64,000 bases of DNA, from positions 1 through 64,000 of the forward strand of contig NZ_LXVX01000013.1 of assembly GCF_001650725.1 (NCBI RefSeq). Reading direction: 5' to 3'. This document shows, piece by piece, positions 43,100 to 51,442 of this stretch. The position numbers and the translations under genes were made by a program. Source of the DNA: Sphingobium sp. TCM1 (lineage in GTDB: Bacteria; Pseudomonadota; Alphaproteobacteria; Sphingomonadales; Sphingomonadaceae). The notes below the pieces were generated by a model. It saw nothing but the letters and a program-made list of their open reading frames with translations. It did no database searches and was not told the origin of the DNA. Position 1 is the stretch's first letter. The number at the start of each line of letters is the position of its first letter.

Positions 43100-44026
43100 A
43101 TGGACCCGATCCGGATCGCGATCGTCGGCATCGGCAAGATCGCGCGCGACCAGCATGTCCCGGCGATCCGGGGCAACAGCGCCTTCAGCCTGGCGGCCAC
43201 CGTGAGCCCGCATGATGCGGGCCTCGACGGCGTGCCGCACCATGCCAGCCTGGACGCGCTGCTTGCCGAAGGGCCGGCGGTGGATGCCATCGCGCTCTGC
43301 ACGCCGCCCCAGGTCCGCTATGATCTCGCGGCTCAGGCGCTGGCAAAGGGCATCCACCTCTTCCTGGAAAAGCCGCCGGGCGCGACCCTGGCGGAAGTGG
43401 AAGCGCTGAAAAACCAGGCCGACAAGGTCGGCGTCAGCCTGTTCGCCGCTTGGCACAGCCGCTTCGCCGCCGGCGTCGCCCCGGCCCGCGCCTGGCTTGC
43501 CGAGCGGCGGATCGACAAGGTGTCGATCGTCTGGCGGGAGGATGTCCGCGTCTGGCATCCCGGCCAGGCCTGGATCTGGCAACCCGGCGGCCTTGGCGTG
43601 TTCGATCCCGGCATCAACGCGCTGTCGATCGTGACCCATATCCTGCCACGCCCCTTCTTCCTGAAGGACGCCACGCTGACGCTCCCGCAGAACCGAGCCG
43701 CGCCGATCGCCGCCGACCTGCTGTTCCGCGACACGGCCGGCGCGCCGATCCACATGGACCTCGACTGGCGCCAGACCGGCCCGCAAAGCTGGGACATCAT
43801 CGTCGAAACCGACGCCGGCACGCTGAAGCTCGCCCAGGGGGGCGCCGTGCTGCATGTGCCGAGCGGCACGGAACATGGCGAGGACGTCGAATATGCGGGA
43901 TTGTACGCCCGTTTCGCCACGCTGATCCGGGGCGGCCGGTCGGACGTCGACACCGCCCCGCTGCGACTGGTGGCCGATGCCTTCCTGCGCGGCACGCGCC
44001 AGACCACAGACCCCTTTCACGACTGA
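43100..44026 (+). CDS. Gfo/Idh/MocA-family dehydrogenase, probable L-arabinose 1-dehydrogenase
   Basis: 308 residues. The Rossmann start is IRIAIVGIGKIARDQHVPAI, followed by the family's catalytic Lys motif in HLFLEKPPGATLAEVE. This subgroup oxidises galactose/arabinose at C1 to the lactone with NAD(P)+. Its place between AraD1 and GH51 and the presence of a lactonase 5 kb away support L-arabinose as substrate. Confidence 0.87.
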   Translation: MDPIRIAIVGIGKIARDQHVPAIRGNSAFSLAATVSPHDAGLDGVPHHASLDALLAEGPAVDAIALCTPPQVRYDLAAQALAKGIHLFLEKPPGATLAEVEALKNQADKVGVSLFAAWHSRFAAGVAPARAWLAERRIDKVSIVWREDVRVWHPGQAWIWQPGGLGVFDPGINALSIVTHILPRPFFLKDATLTLPQNRAAPIAADLLFRDTAGAPIHMDLDWRQTGPQSWDIIVETDAGTLKLAQGGAVLHVPSGTEHGEDVEYAGLYARFATLIRGGRSDVDTAPLRLVADAFLRGTRQTTDPFHD

Positions 44027-44071
44027 TTATCCACAGGCTTGTTCACAATCTTATTCACAATTTCATCCACA
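44027..44071 (+). repeat. Four DnaA-box-like 9-mers at exact 12-base period
   Basis: TTATCCACA (44027-44035), TTGTTCACA (44039-44047), TTATTCACA (44051-44059) and TCATCCACA (44063-44071) lie directly after the Gfo/Idh stop and end 14 bases before the GH51 ATG. The first is a perfect DnaA box, the others differ by one or two bases. The region is otherwise too short for a replication origin. The ribosome site GGGAGAGGA follows. Confidence 0.75.
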
Positions 44072-44085
44072 GGGAGAGGACGGAC

Positions 44086-45654
44086 ATGATCAAGACCCTG
44101 CGCCGCACCACCGTTGCGCTGCTGCTCTGCGCGAGCGCACTGGCCGGGCAGCCGGCCAATGCCGACACCGACGGCAAGCCGACCACCGCCACCATCGACG
44201 CCGACCAGCCCGGCGCCGTCTATGACAAGGCGATCTTCACCCAGTTCGCCGAGCATCTGGGCACGGGCATCTATGGCGGCCTCTATGTCGGCAACGACAA
44301 GTCGATCCCCAACACCAACGGCTTCCGCAACGACGTGATCTCCGCGCTGCGGAACCTGTCGGTGCCGGTCATCCGCTGGCCGGGCGGCTGCTTCGCCGAC
44401 GAATATCACTGGCGCGAGGGCATCGGCCCGAAGAAGGACCGCCCGGTCAAGATCAACACCCATTGGGGCGGCGTGACCGAACCCAACAGCGTGGGCACCC
44501 ATGAATTTTTCGAGCTGATCCGTCAGGTCGGCGCCCAGGCCTATGTCGCCGGCAATGTCGGCAACGGCACGCCGCAGGAAATGGCCGAATGGGTCGAATA
44601 TATGACCGCGCCCGCCGGCACCCTCGCCGACCTGCGTGCGAAAAATGGCCACAAGGAACCCTGGGCCGTCCCCTATTTCGGCGTCGGCAACGAATTGTGG
44701 GGCTGCGGCGGCAACATGCGGCCGGAATTTGCCGCGGATGAAACGCGTCGCTACGCCACTTTCGTCAAGGCGCCCGCCGGCACCAGGATCATGAAGATCG
44801 CCGCCGGTGCGAATGTCGACGACTATAACTGGACCGAAACGATGATGCGGGTCGCGGGCGACAAGCTCGACGGTCTTTCGCTCCATTATTATACCCTGCC
44901 CCAGGGCGGCTGGCCGCCCAAGGCCGACCCGGTCAATTTCGACGAGACGCTGTGGGCCGACACCCTGGCCAAGGCCGTCCATATGGATGAGCTGATCACC
45001 AAGCACAGCGCGATCATGGACAAGTACGACCCCAAGAAGCGGGTCTTCCTGGCCGTCGACGAATGGGGCACCTGGTACGCCCAGGATCCGGGCACCCATC
45101 CGGGCTTCCTGCGCCAGCAGAACACGCTGCGCGACGCGCTGGTCGCGTCGGTCCATCTCGACATCTTCGCCAAACATGCCGACCGCGTCCGCATGACCGC
45201 GATCGCGCAGATGGTGAACGTGCTTCAGGCGATGATCCTGACCGAAGGCAAGAAGATGGTGCTGACGCCCACCTATCATGTGTTCGAGATGTACAAGCCC
45301 TGGCAGGATGCAACGGTGCTGCCGATCGAACTCAAGACGCCCTGGTACAACAAGGACGAGTTCACCATGCCGGCGGTCAGCGGATCGGCGGTCAGGGCCA
45401 GGGACGGCAAGGTCCATGTCGGCCTGTCGAACCTCGACCCGAACCAGTCCAACACCGTCACGGTGAAGCTGGACGGCCTCAACGCCGCCACCGTGACCGG
45501 CCGGGTGCTGACGGCACCGGCGATCAATTCGCACAACAGGTTCGACGCGCCCGAAACCGTCAAGCCCGCCGCCTTCACCGGCGCGCAGATCAGCGGCGGC
45601 ACGCTGACCGTGACGCTCCCGGCCAAGTCGGTGGTCGTGCTCGAACTGCAATAA
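44086..45654 (+). CDS. GH51 alpha-L-arabinofuranosidase, secreted
   Basis: 522 residues with a signal peptide (MIKTLRRTTVALLLCASALA, cleavage near AnADT). The GH51 (beta/alpha)8 core shows RWPGGCFADEYHWREGIGP. The acid/base Glu is in YFGVGNELWGCGG and the nucleophile Glu in FLAVDEWGTWY. A beta-sandwich tail ends in KSVVVLELQ. It removes terminal arabinofuranosyl residues from arabinan or arabinoxylan fragments in the periplasm. It is separated from GH43 by an intrinsic terminator. Confidence 0.94.
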   Translation: MIKTLRRTTVALLLCASALAGQPANADTDGKPTTATIDADQPGAVYDKAIFTQFAEHLGTGIYGGLYVGNDKSIPNTNGFRNDVISALRNLSVPVIRWPGGCFADEYHWREGIGPKKDRPVKINTHWGGVTEPNSVGTHEFFELIRQVGAQAYVAGNVGNGTPQEMAEWVEYMTAPAGTLADLRAKNGHKEPWAVPYFGVGNELWGCGGNMRPEFAADETRRYATFVKAPAGTRIMKIAAGANVDDYNWTETMMRVAGDKLDGLSLHYYTLPQGGWPPKADPVNFDETLWADTLAKAVHMDELITKHSAIMDKYDPKKRVFLAVDEWGTWYAQDPGTHPGFLRQQNTLRDALVASVHLDIFAKHADRVRMTAIAQMVNVLQAMILTEGKKMVLTPTYHVFEMYKPWQDATVLPIELKTPWYNKDEFTMPAVSGSAVRARDGKVHVGLSNLDPNQSNTVTVKLDGLNAATVTGRVLTAPAINSHNRFDAPETVKPAAFTGAQISGGTLTVTLPAKSVVVLELQ

Positions 45655-45669
45655 GGCTTTTCGCCGACT

Positions 45670-45706
45670 GGGCGGGCGGTCCTTGCGGGCCGCCCGCCCT
45701 TTTTTT
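45670..45706 (+). terminator. Intrinsic terminator after GH51
   Basis: 10-bp GC stem GGGCGGGCGG/CCGCCCGCCC with a 10-base loop and a run of seven T. It lies between GH51 and the next GH43 gene and should separate or attenuate the two transcription units. Confidence 0.85.
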
Positions 45707-45733
45707 CATCGATCTGACCGGGGAGAGGACCGC

Positions 45734-46792
45734 ATGGCGCGGCAGACCATCACGACGATACTGGGCCTTGCCCTGCTTGCAGCCACCGGCGCCGCCTGCG
45801 CCCGCCAGCCGGCCACCCCTGCTCCGGCCGCTGCGACGCTCAACGATCGCCTGACCGGCGACCTCGTCCCCACCCACGATCCGGTCATCGCGCGCGAAGG
45901 CGATGTCTACCATGTCTTCAGCACCGGCCATGGCGACCGGCTGATCGAAACGCGCACATCGACGGATCTGGTCACATGGACCGCGGGCAGTCCCGTCTTC
46001 ACCGCCCTGCCCGACTGGGCGAAGCAGGCCATCCCCGGCAGCAACGGCATGTGGGCGCCCGACATCAGCTTCGTGAACGGCCGCTACCGGCTTTATTATT
46101 CGGTCTCGACCTTCGGCTCGAACCGCTCGGCGATCGGCCTCGCCACCAGCCCGACCCTGGACCCCGGGGCGAAAAACTACGGCTGGCGCGACGAAGGCCT
46201 GGTCGTCATGTCGACCAGGGACGACGACTATAACGCCATCGACCCCAATTTCATCATCGATCGCGAAGGGCGCCACTGGCTCTCGCTCGGCAGTTTCTGG
46301 ACCGGCATCAAGCTGTTCGAACTGGACCCGAAGACCGGCAAGCCCAAAGACCCGAAGGCCAAGCCCCTATCCATCGCCCGTCGCCCCGCTCCGGCCGGCG
46401 GCCCGGCTCCGGTCGAGGCGCCCTTCATCGTCGAGCATGGCGGCTATTATTGGCTGATGGTCAGTTACGACTATTGCTGCAAGGGCGTGAACAGCACCTA
46501 TTATACTGTCATGGGCCGGTCGAAGGAGATCACCGGCCCCTATCTGGGCAAGGACGGCAGCCCGCTGATGGAGGGCGGCGGTACCATCTTCCTGCGCGCC
46601 GACCTTCAGGAACAGCAGCGCTTCCGGGGACCCGGCCACGCCGGCTGGCTGCATGACAAGGGCGGCAAGGCCAAGGAAGACCGGGACTATGTCGTCTATC
46701 ATGCCTATGACCGCCAGGCGAACGGCGCCCCAACCCTGCGCATCGCGCCGGTGCGCTGGGGGGCTGACGGCTGGCCCGTCGCCGATTATTGA
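45734..46792 (+). CDS. GH43 endo-arabinanase/arabinofuranosidase, lipoprotein-like
   Basis: 352 residues from MARQTITTILGLALLAATGAACARQ. AAC may be a lipobox. Five-bladed GH43 features are present: the general base Asp in VPTHDPVIAREGDVYHVFSTG, the pKa-modulating Asp in NAIDPNFIIDREG and the general acid Glu in PVEAPFIVEHGGYYWL. The WAPDIS and YYSVSTFGS segments resemble endo-1,5-alpha-L-arabinanases. It starts 28 bases after the GH51 terminator. Confidence 0.9.
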   Translation: MARQTITTILGLALLAATGAACARQPATPAPAAATLNDRLTGDLVPTHDPVIAREGDVYHVFSTGHGDRLIETRTSTDLVTWTAGSPVFTALPDWAKQAIPGSNGMWAPDISFVNGRYRLYYSVSTFGSNRSAIGLATSPTLDPGAKNYGWRDEGLVVMSTRDDDYNAIDPNFIIDREGRHWLSLGSFWTGIKLFELDPKTGKPKDPKAKPLSIARRPAPAGGPAPVEAPFIVEHGGYYWLMVSYDYCCKGVNSTYYTVMGRSKEITGPYLGKDGSPLMEGGGTIFLRADLQEQQRFRGPGHAGWLHDKGGKAKEDRDYVVYHAYDRQANGAPTLRIAPVRWGADGWPVADY

Positions 46793-46795
46793 TCC

Positions 46796-46810
46796 ATTAG
46801 TCCGACAATC
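46796..46810. promoter_or_regulatory. Putative GntR operator before the second GH43 gene
   Basis: ATTAGTCCGACAATC, nearly perfect palindrome ATT-A-GTC-C-GAC-A-AT. It lies 4 bases after the first GH43 stop and 17 bases before the next start. Confidence 0.55.
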
Positions 46811-46827
46811 TCCAGGAGAGACGCCCG

Positions 46828-48255
46828 ATGCCCTTCGCCCTTTCGCGCCGCAGCTTCATCGGCAGCGCTGCCGCCCTGTCGGCTGCGCCCACAATCGCCG
46901 GCGCTGCTTCGGACGCCATGGTTGCGCCCGTCCCCGCCAACCCGCTGGTCCGGCAGCGCGCCGACGCGCAGGTCTTCCGCCACGATGACGGCTTCTGCTA
47001 TCTGACCGGCTCGGTCCCCGAATATGACCGGCTCGTGCTGCGCCGGTCGAAGACGATCGCCGGCCTCGCCACGGCCGAAGAAACGGTGCTGTGGCGCCAT
47101 GAAAAGACCGGACCCCGCTCCGGCTTCATCTGGGCGCCGGAGCTGCACTGGATCGACGGCCGGTGGATCATGTATTTCGCCGCCGGTCCCAGCGGTGGCG
47201 GCGATGATGTGTTCCGCATCCGCACCTATGCGGTCGTTTGCGACGGCGCCGATCCCATGGCGGGCAAATGGAGCCTGCTGGGCGAATTCCAGACGCCCTG
47301 GGACAGCTTCAACCTGGATTCGACCAGCTTCGTCCACAAGGGTGTGCGCTATTTCGCCTGGGCGCAGCGCGAACCGGGCATAGAGACGAACAGCAACCTC
47401 TACATCGCCCCGCTCAAGACTCCGCTGACGCTCGCCGCCAGGCCGACGCGCCTCACCATTCCCACGCTGGACTGGGAAGTGCGCGGGTACAAGGTCAACG
47501 AAGCGCCCGCCGTGCTGCACCGCAATGGCCGCCTGTTCATGACCTATTCGGCCAGCGCCACCGACGCCCGCTACTGCCTGGGCCTGCTGACGGCGGACGA
47601 GAACGCGGACCTGATGGATGCCCGGAGCTGGACCAAGTCGCCCCAGCCGGTCTTCGTCACCAACACGCAGACCAGCGTCTACGGTCCCGGCCACAACAGC
47701 TTCACCGTGGACGAACAGGGCCGCGACATCCTCGTCTATCATGGCCGCGACTATGAAGCGATCCAGGGTGACCCGCTGTTCAACCCGGACCGCCATACCC
47801 GCGTCCAGCGCCTCTACTATACCGCCGACGGCACCCCCGATTTCGGCGTGCCGGTGGGCAACGGCCCGCTGCCCGAACGCTTCATCTCGGCCGCCAGCCC
47901 GCAGGCGCTGCTGGCGCATGACGCTATGCGGCTGATCGGCGGCAATCCCTCGCTGGCCCAGACCCAGTTCCGCCAGACGCCGGGCCGCGCCGGCAAGGCA
48001 AGCGTCATGCTCTCCCCCATCCTCCTGCCCGGCCATTATCTGGTGGCCGGCAAGGATGGCTCGGTCACGATCCAGAAGGACCAGAACAGCGCCGACTTCG
48101 CGCTGCGCAGCCAGTTCGTCCGGCTGGAGGACAAGGCGAGCGGCCTGCTTCGCTTTGCCGCCATTTCCGCGCCCGGCAAGGCGCTGGGCCTTGCGGACGG
48201 AGAGATTCGCCTGGTGCGCAGCCGCGACGCCACTGCATATTGGCGCGCCGACTGA
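46828..48255 (+). CDS. GH43-type glycosidase with C-terminal arabinose-binding-like domain, Tat-exported
   Basis: 475 residues. A twin-arginine signal (SRRSFIGSAAAL) precedes the enzyme. GH43 landmarks: RADAQVFRHDDGFCYLTGS (general base Asp), WDSFNLDSTSFVHKG (second Asp), and VNEAPAVLHRNG (general acid Glu). The last ~120 residues, PGHYLVAGKDGSVTIQKD to SRDATAYWRAD, look like an AbfB/CBM42 arabinose-binding module. The substrate is probably branched arabinan. It overlaps no neighbour but has its own operator. Confidence 0.85.
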   Translation: MPFALSRRSFIGSAAALSAAPTIAGAASDAMVAPVPANPLVRQRADAQVFRHDDGFCYLTGSVPEYDRLVLRRSKTIAGLATAEETVLWRHEKTGPRSGFIWAPELHWIDGRWIMYFAAGPSGGGDDVFRIRTYAVVCDGADPMAGKWSLLGEFQTPWDSFNLDSTSFVHKGVRYFAWAQREPGIETNSNLYIAPLKTPLTLAARPTRLTIPTLDWEVRGYKVNEAPAVLHRNGRLFMTYSASATDARYCLGLLTADENADLMDARSWTKSPQPVFVTNTQTSVYGPGHNSFTVDEQGRDILVYHGRDYEAIQGDPLFNPDRHTRVQRLYYTADGTPDFGVPVGNGPLPERFISAASPQALLAHDAMRLIGGNPSLAQTQFRQTPGRAGKASVMLSPILLPGHYLVAGKDGSVTIQKDQNSADFALRSQFVRLEDKASGLLRFAAISAPGKALGLADGEIRLVRSRDATAYWRAD

Positions 48256-48261
48256 TCCCAT

Positions 48262-48276
48262 CCAAGTCCGACAAAA
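48262..48276. promoter_or_regulatory. Putative GntR operator downstream of the second GH43 gene
   Basis: CCAAGTCCGACAAAA, with core GTCCGAC and right half ACAAAA. Weaker than the pair further down. It may belong to the TonB receptor promoter. Confidence 0.35.
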
Positions 48277-48437
48277 TATCAATGCCATGGGGGCCGTTCG
48301 CTATCGGGCGAGCGGCCCCTTGCGCATGGAAACGCGACCATCGCCCTTAGGGAAACCAAGGCTTTCCCGACATGCAGCATAAATGTCACTCGCGTCCCAA
48401 TTCATGGGACCATAGCACCATTTTCCGCTTGCGATTC

Positions 48438-48468
48438 ATTTGTCGGAGCAATAATTAGTCCGAGTAAT
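48438..48468. promoter_or_regulatory. Two tandem GntR-type operators before the TonB receptor gene
   Basis: Site one is ATTTGTCGGAGCAAT (48438-48452). Site two is ATTAGTCCGAGTAAT (48454-48468). Both match ATTnGTCsGAsnAAT at every fixed position, separated by one base. They lie ~45-70 bases before the receptor start. Confidence 0.7.
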
Positions 48469-48510
48469 TCACGCATGGCGTATGCGCCAGCTCCAGGGGA
48501 GGATATCCAA

Positions 48511-51321
48511 ATGGCATTCAAGCCGATCGCACTCGGTTCCGCTTCCATGTTCGCGCTGATGCTCGCGGGCGCCGCCCAGGCGCAGACCGCGCCCGCCGCA
48601 GCGCCGCAGGCTGAAGAAGAGGCAGCCGACATCGTCGTCACCGGCGTCCGCGCCTCGATCGTTGGCGCCATCAACGTCCGCAAGGAAGCTGTCCAGATCG
48701 TCGACTCGATCGTGGCCGAAGACGTCGGCAAACTGCCCGACAACAATGTCATCGAAGCGCTCCAGCGCGTCACCGGCATCCAGGTCACGAACCGCACCGG
48801 CGGCGAAGCGGCGGCGATCTCGATCCGCGGCCTGCCCGACGCGCTGACCACGCTCAATGGCCGCAACATCTTCACCGCCTCAGGCCAGGCTTTCGCGCTT
48901 CAGGATCTCTCGGCCAACCTCATCCGCCAGGTCGATGTCTACAAGACCCGCGCCGCCGACCAGATCGAAACCGGCCTCGCCGGCCAGATCGACGTCAAGA
49001 CCCGCCGCCCCTTCGACTTTGACGGGTTTGCCATCTCGGCGCTGGCGCGCGGCATCTACAACGAGGAGGCCGACACCTATAATCCCAACGCCGCGCTGCT
49101 GGTCAGCAACCGCTGGGAAACCGGCATCGGCGACATCGGCATCCTCATCAACGGCAGCTACACCCGCACCAAGTTCCGCGACATGACCACGACGGCGGGC
49201 GCGATGGTACCGTTCGCCACCGAAAATCCGCCTGCGGGATCGGGCTTCACCCCGCTCCAGCGCATCTTCTCCGGCTGGCAGCCTGGCCAGGAGCGCGGCC
49301 TTCCGACCGCGGCCGGTTCGACGCTGAACATCAACGGCGTCGACGTGCCCTATTATCTTTCGCGCGATGCGATCTTCAGCTCCGATCTCTACGGCAAGCG
49401 CGAACGCCCGGCGTTCAATGTCGCGGTCCAGTGGGCGCCCAACGACAGTTCGGAATATACCGCCGAAATGTTCTACAACGGGTTCAAGGGCAGCACCTTC
49501 AACAGCCTTCAGTTCAGCTTCGCCGACTGGTGGGGCAGCCTCGGCCCGAACCCCGGTTCGACCTTCGAGCTGTATGACGGCACCAACATCATAAAGTCGC
49601 GCCGCGCTGGCGACGTGTTCGGCTTCAACAGCGGCGACTTCAGCACCAACAAGACCGACTCCTACGTCTATGCGCTGAACGGCAAGTGGAATGTGGGCGA
49701 ACGCGGCAAGATCGTCGCAGACCTCGCCTATCAGACCAGCACCAACAAGACGTCCTTCATCGCGATGCGCACCACCCGCGTCGCCAAGTCGATCGACGTC
49801 GATTTCAACGCCGGTGGCGGTATCCCCTCCTATCATTTCGATGATGACGCGCTGCTGGCCGACCCCAGCCAGTGGACCATCGGCGAATTCTACGACAACG
49901 CCAACAAGTCGAAGGGCAGCGCGCTGACCTTCATGCTCGACGGCGATTATGAATGGGACGAAGGCTTCATCCGCAAGATCAGCGGCGGCTTCCGTTACGA
50001 CGATCGCAAGGCCCGCGATTCGGTCCGCACGCAGGACGCGGGCGGCCTGGGCGCGAACCTGTCCACCCTGCCGGCCGACGCCCTGTTCACCAACAGCGGC
50101 TTCTATGACGGCCGCGCCGACATTCCCACCAGCTGGGTGCTGGCCAATGGCTATTGGCTGTCCAAGAATGCCGACACCATTCGCCAGCTCTACAAGAATG
50201 ATCCGCGCTACGCCGACCGCATTCTGCTGTCGGACCAGATGACGATGACCGACGTGTTCGACATCAACGAAGTCACTCTGGCCGCCTATCTTCAGGCCGA
50301 TGCCGAAGTCTCGATCTTCGGCCGTCCGCTCCAGTTGCAGGCAGGCGTGCGTTTCGTCGCGGTCGACACCAACTTCACCTTCGTCGATCGCTACAGCACT
50401 CCGCCGCTGGTGACGCAGGCGGCATCGGGCACGGAGCGCTTCCTGCCCAGCTTCACCGCGCGTTACGATATTTTCGACAATCTGCGCCTGCGCTTCAACT
50501 ATGGCGAAACGCTGCGCCGCCCCGGCTTCGCCGACCTCAACCCCAACTACACGCTGACCGGCGACCTCACCAATGTCGGCTACGGCACCGGCGGACGCGG
50601 CAATCCGGCGCTGCGGCCGACCACGTCCAAGAATTTCGACCTTGCGCTGGAATGGTATTTCGAACGCAGCAGCGCGATCTACGCCACCCTGTTCCGTCGC
50701 GAGATCGACGGGCTGGTCGTGCCGATCACGTCGCTGACCACCGTCCCCGGCTCGGGCCTCAACACCAACAGCTTCCTCATCACCCGCCCCGAAAACGCCT
50801 CGGACGGCGTGCTCAAGGGCGTGGAGCTGGGCCTGACCTATTTCCCGACTTATCTGCCCGGCCCGCTCAAGGGGCTTGGTTTCCAGGGCAGCCTGACGAT
50901 CCTGGACTCCAAGCAGAATATCCCGCTGGTCGACATCAACGGCAATGTCACGGGGCAGACGACATCGTCCTTCTTCGGCGTGTCCGACCTCAGCTACAAT
51001 GCGACGCTGGCCTATGAGCGCGGCCCGATCGGCGCGCGTCTCTCCTATGTCTGGCGCAAGGAATTCCTCGCCAACAACGAAGCGCGCCTGTTCGCCAACC
51101 CGATCGGCGTATGGCGCGCGCCGGAAAAGAGCCTGGACTTCCAGCTGACGGCCAAGATCAACGACAGCCTCGGCCTCACCTTCGACGCGGTCAACCTGAC
51201 CCGATCGAAGATGCAGACCTACTACAAGTTCGAAGATGTCGGCGGCCCGGACAAGTTCAACCTGGGGACCACGCTGCTGGCGCGCACCTTCGCGCTGGGT
51301 GTCCGCTACACGTTCAAATGA
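48511..51321 (+). CDS. TonB-dependent receptor for arabino-oligosaccharides
   Basis: 936 residues from MAFKPIALGSASMFAL, with a signal peptide ending AQA. TonB box-like EEEAADIVVTGVRAS is followed by the plug (IRGLPDALTTLNGRNIFT, GQIDVKTRRP) and a 22-strand barrel with many aromatic strand ends. The last residues GVRYTFK match the outer-membrane insertion signal. Neighbouring arabinanases make arabinan oligosaccharides the likely ligand. The tandem operators upstream link it to the local GntR regulator. Confidence 0.92.
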   Translation: MAFKPIALGSASMFALMLAGAAQAQTAPAAAPQAEEEAADIVVTGVRASIVGAINVRKEAVQIVDSIVAEDVGKLPDNNVIEALQRVTGIQVTNRTGGEAAAISIRGLPDALTTLNGRNIFTASGQAFALQDLSANLIRQVDVYKTRAADQIETGLAGQIDVKTRRPFDFDGFAISALARGIYNEEADTYNPNAALLVSNRWETGIGDIGILINGSYTRTKFRDMTTTAGAMVPFATENPPAGSGFTPLQRIFSGWQPGQERGLPTAAGSTLNINGVDVPYYLSRDAIFSSDLYGKRERPAFNVAVQWAPNDSSEYTAEMFYNGFKGSTFNSLQFSFADWWGSLGPNPGSTFELYDGTNIIKSRRAGDVFGFNSGDFSTNKTDSYVYALNGKWNVGERGKIVADLAYQTSTNKTSFIAMRTTRVAKSIDVDFNAGGGIPSYHFDDDALLADPSQWTIGEFYDNANKSKGSALTFMLDGDYEWDEGFIRKISGGFRYDDRKARDSVRTQDAGGLGANLSTLPADALFTNSGFYDGRADIPTSWVLANGYWLSKNADTIRQLYKNDPRYADRILLSDQMTMTDVFDINEVTLAAYLQADAEVSIFGRPLQLQAGVRFVAVDTNFTFVDRYSTPPLVTQAASGTERFLPSFTARYDIFDNLRLRFNYGETLRRPGFADLNPNYTLTGDLTNVGYGTGGRGNPALRPTTSKNFDLALEWYFERSSAIYATLFRREIDGLVVPITSLTTVPGSGLNTNSFLITRPENASDGVLKGVELGLTYFPTYLPGPLKGLGFQGSLTILDSKQNIPLVDINGNVTGQTTSSFFGVSDLSYNATLAYERGPIGARLSYVWRKEFLANNEARLFANPIGVWRAPEKSLDFQLTAKINDSLGLTFDAVNLTRSKMQTYYKFEDVGGPDKFNLGTTLLARTFALGVRYTFK

Positions 51322-51364
51322 GTGCCCGATGGGGCGCGGTGTCTCCTCACCGCGTCCCGTCATC

Positions 51365-51412
51365 ATGGCGGCCGCTCCGGGAAATCTCTCCAATTCCCGG
51401 AACGGCCGCCAT
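51365..51412 (+). terminator. Terminator after the TonB receptor gene
   Basis: Stem ATGGCGGCCG/CGGCCGCCAT closed by an inner CCGGGAA/TTCCCGG stem, then ATTTGTTTG. It sits ~45 bases after the receptor stop and ~30 before the next start. Confidence 0.7.
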
Positions 51413-51442
51413 ATTTGTTTGCACATGATCGGGAGACCAGGG

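Noticed and set aside
44027..44071. Replication origin at the DnaA-box-like cluster
   Set aside because: The cluster is only 45 bases inside an operon gap, with no AT-rich unwinding region or replication genes nearby.
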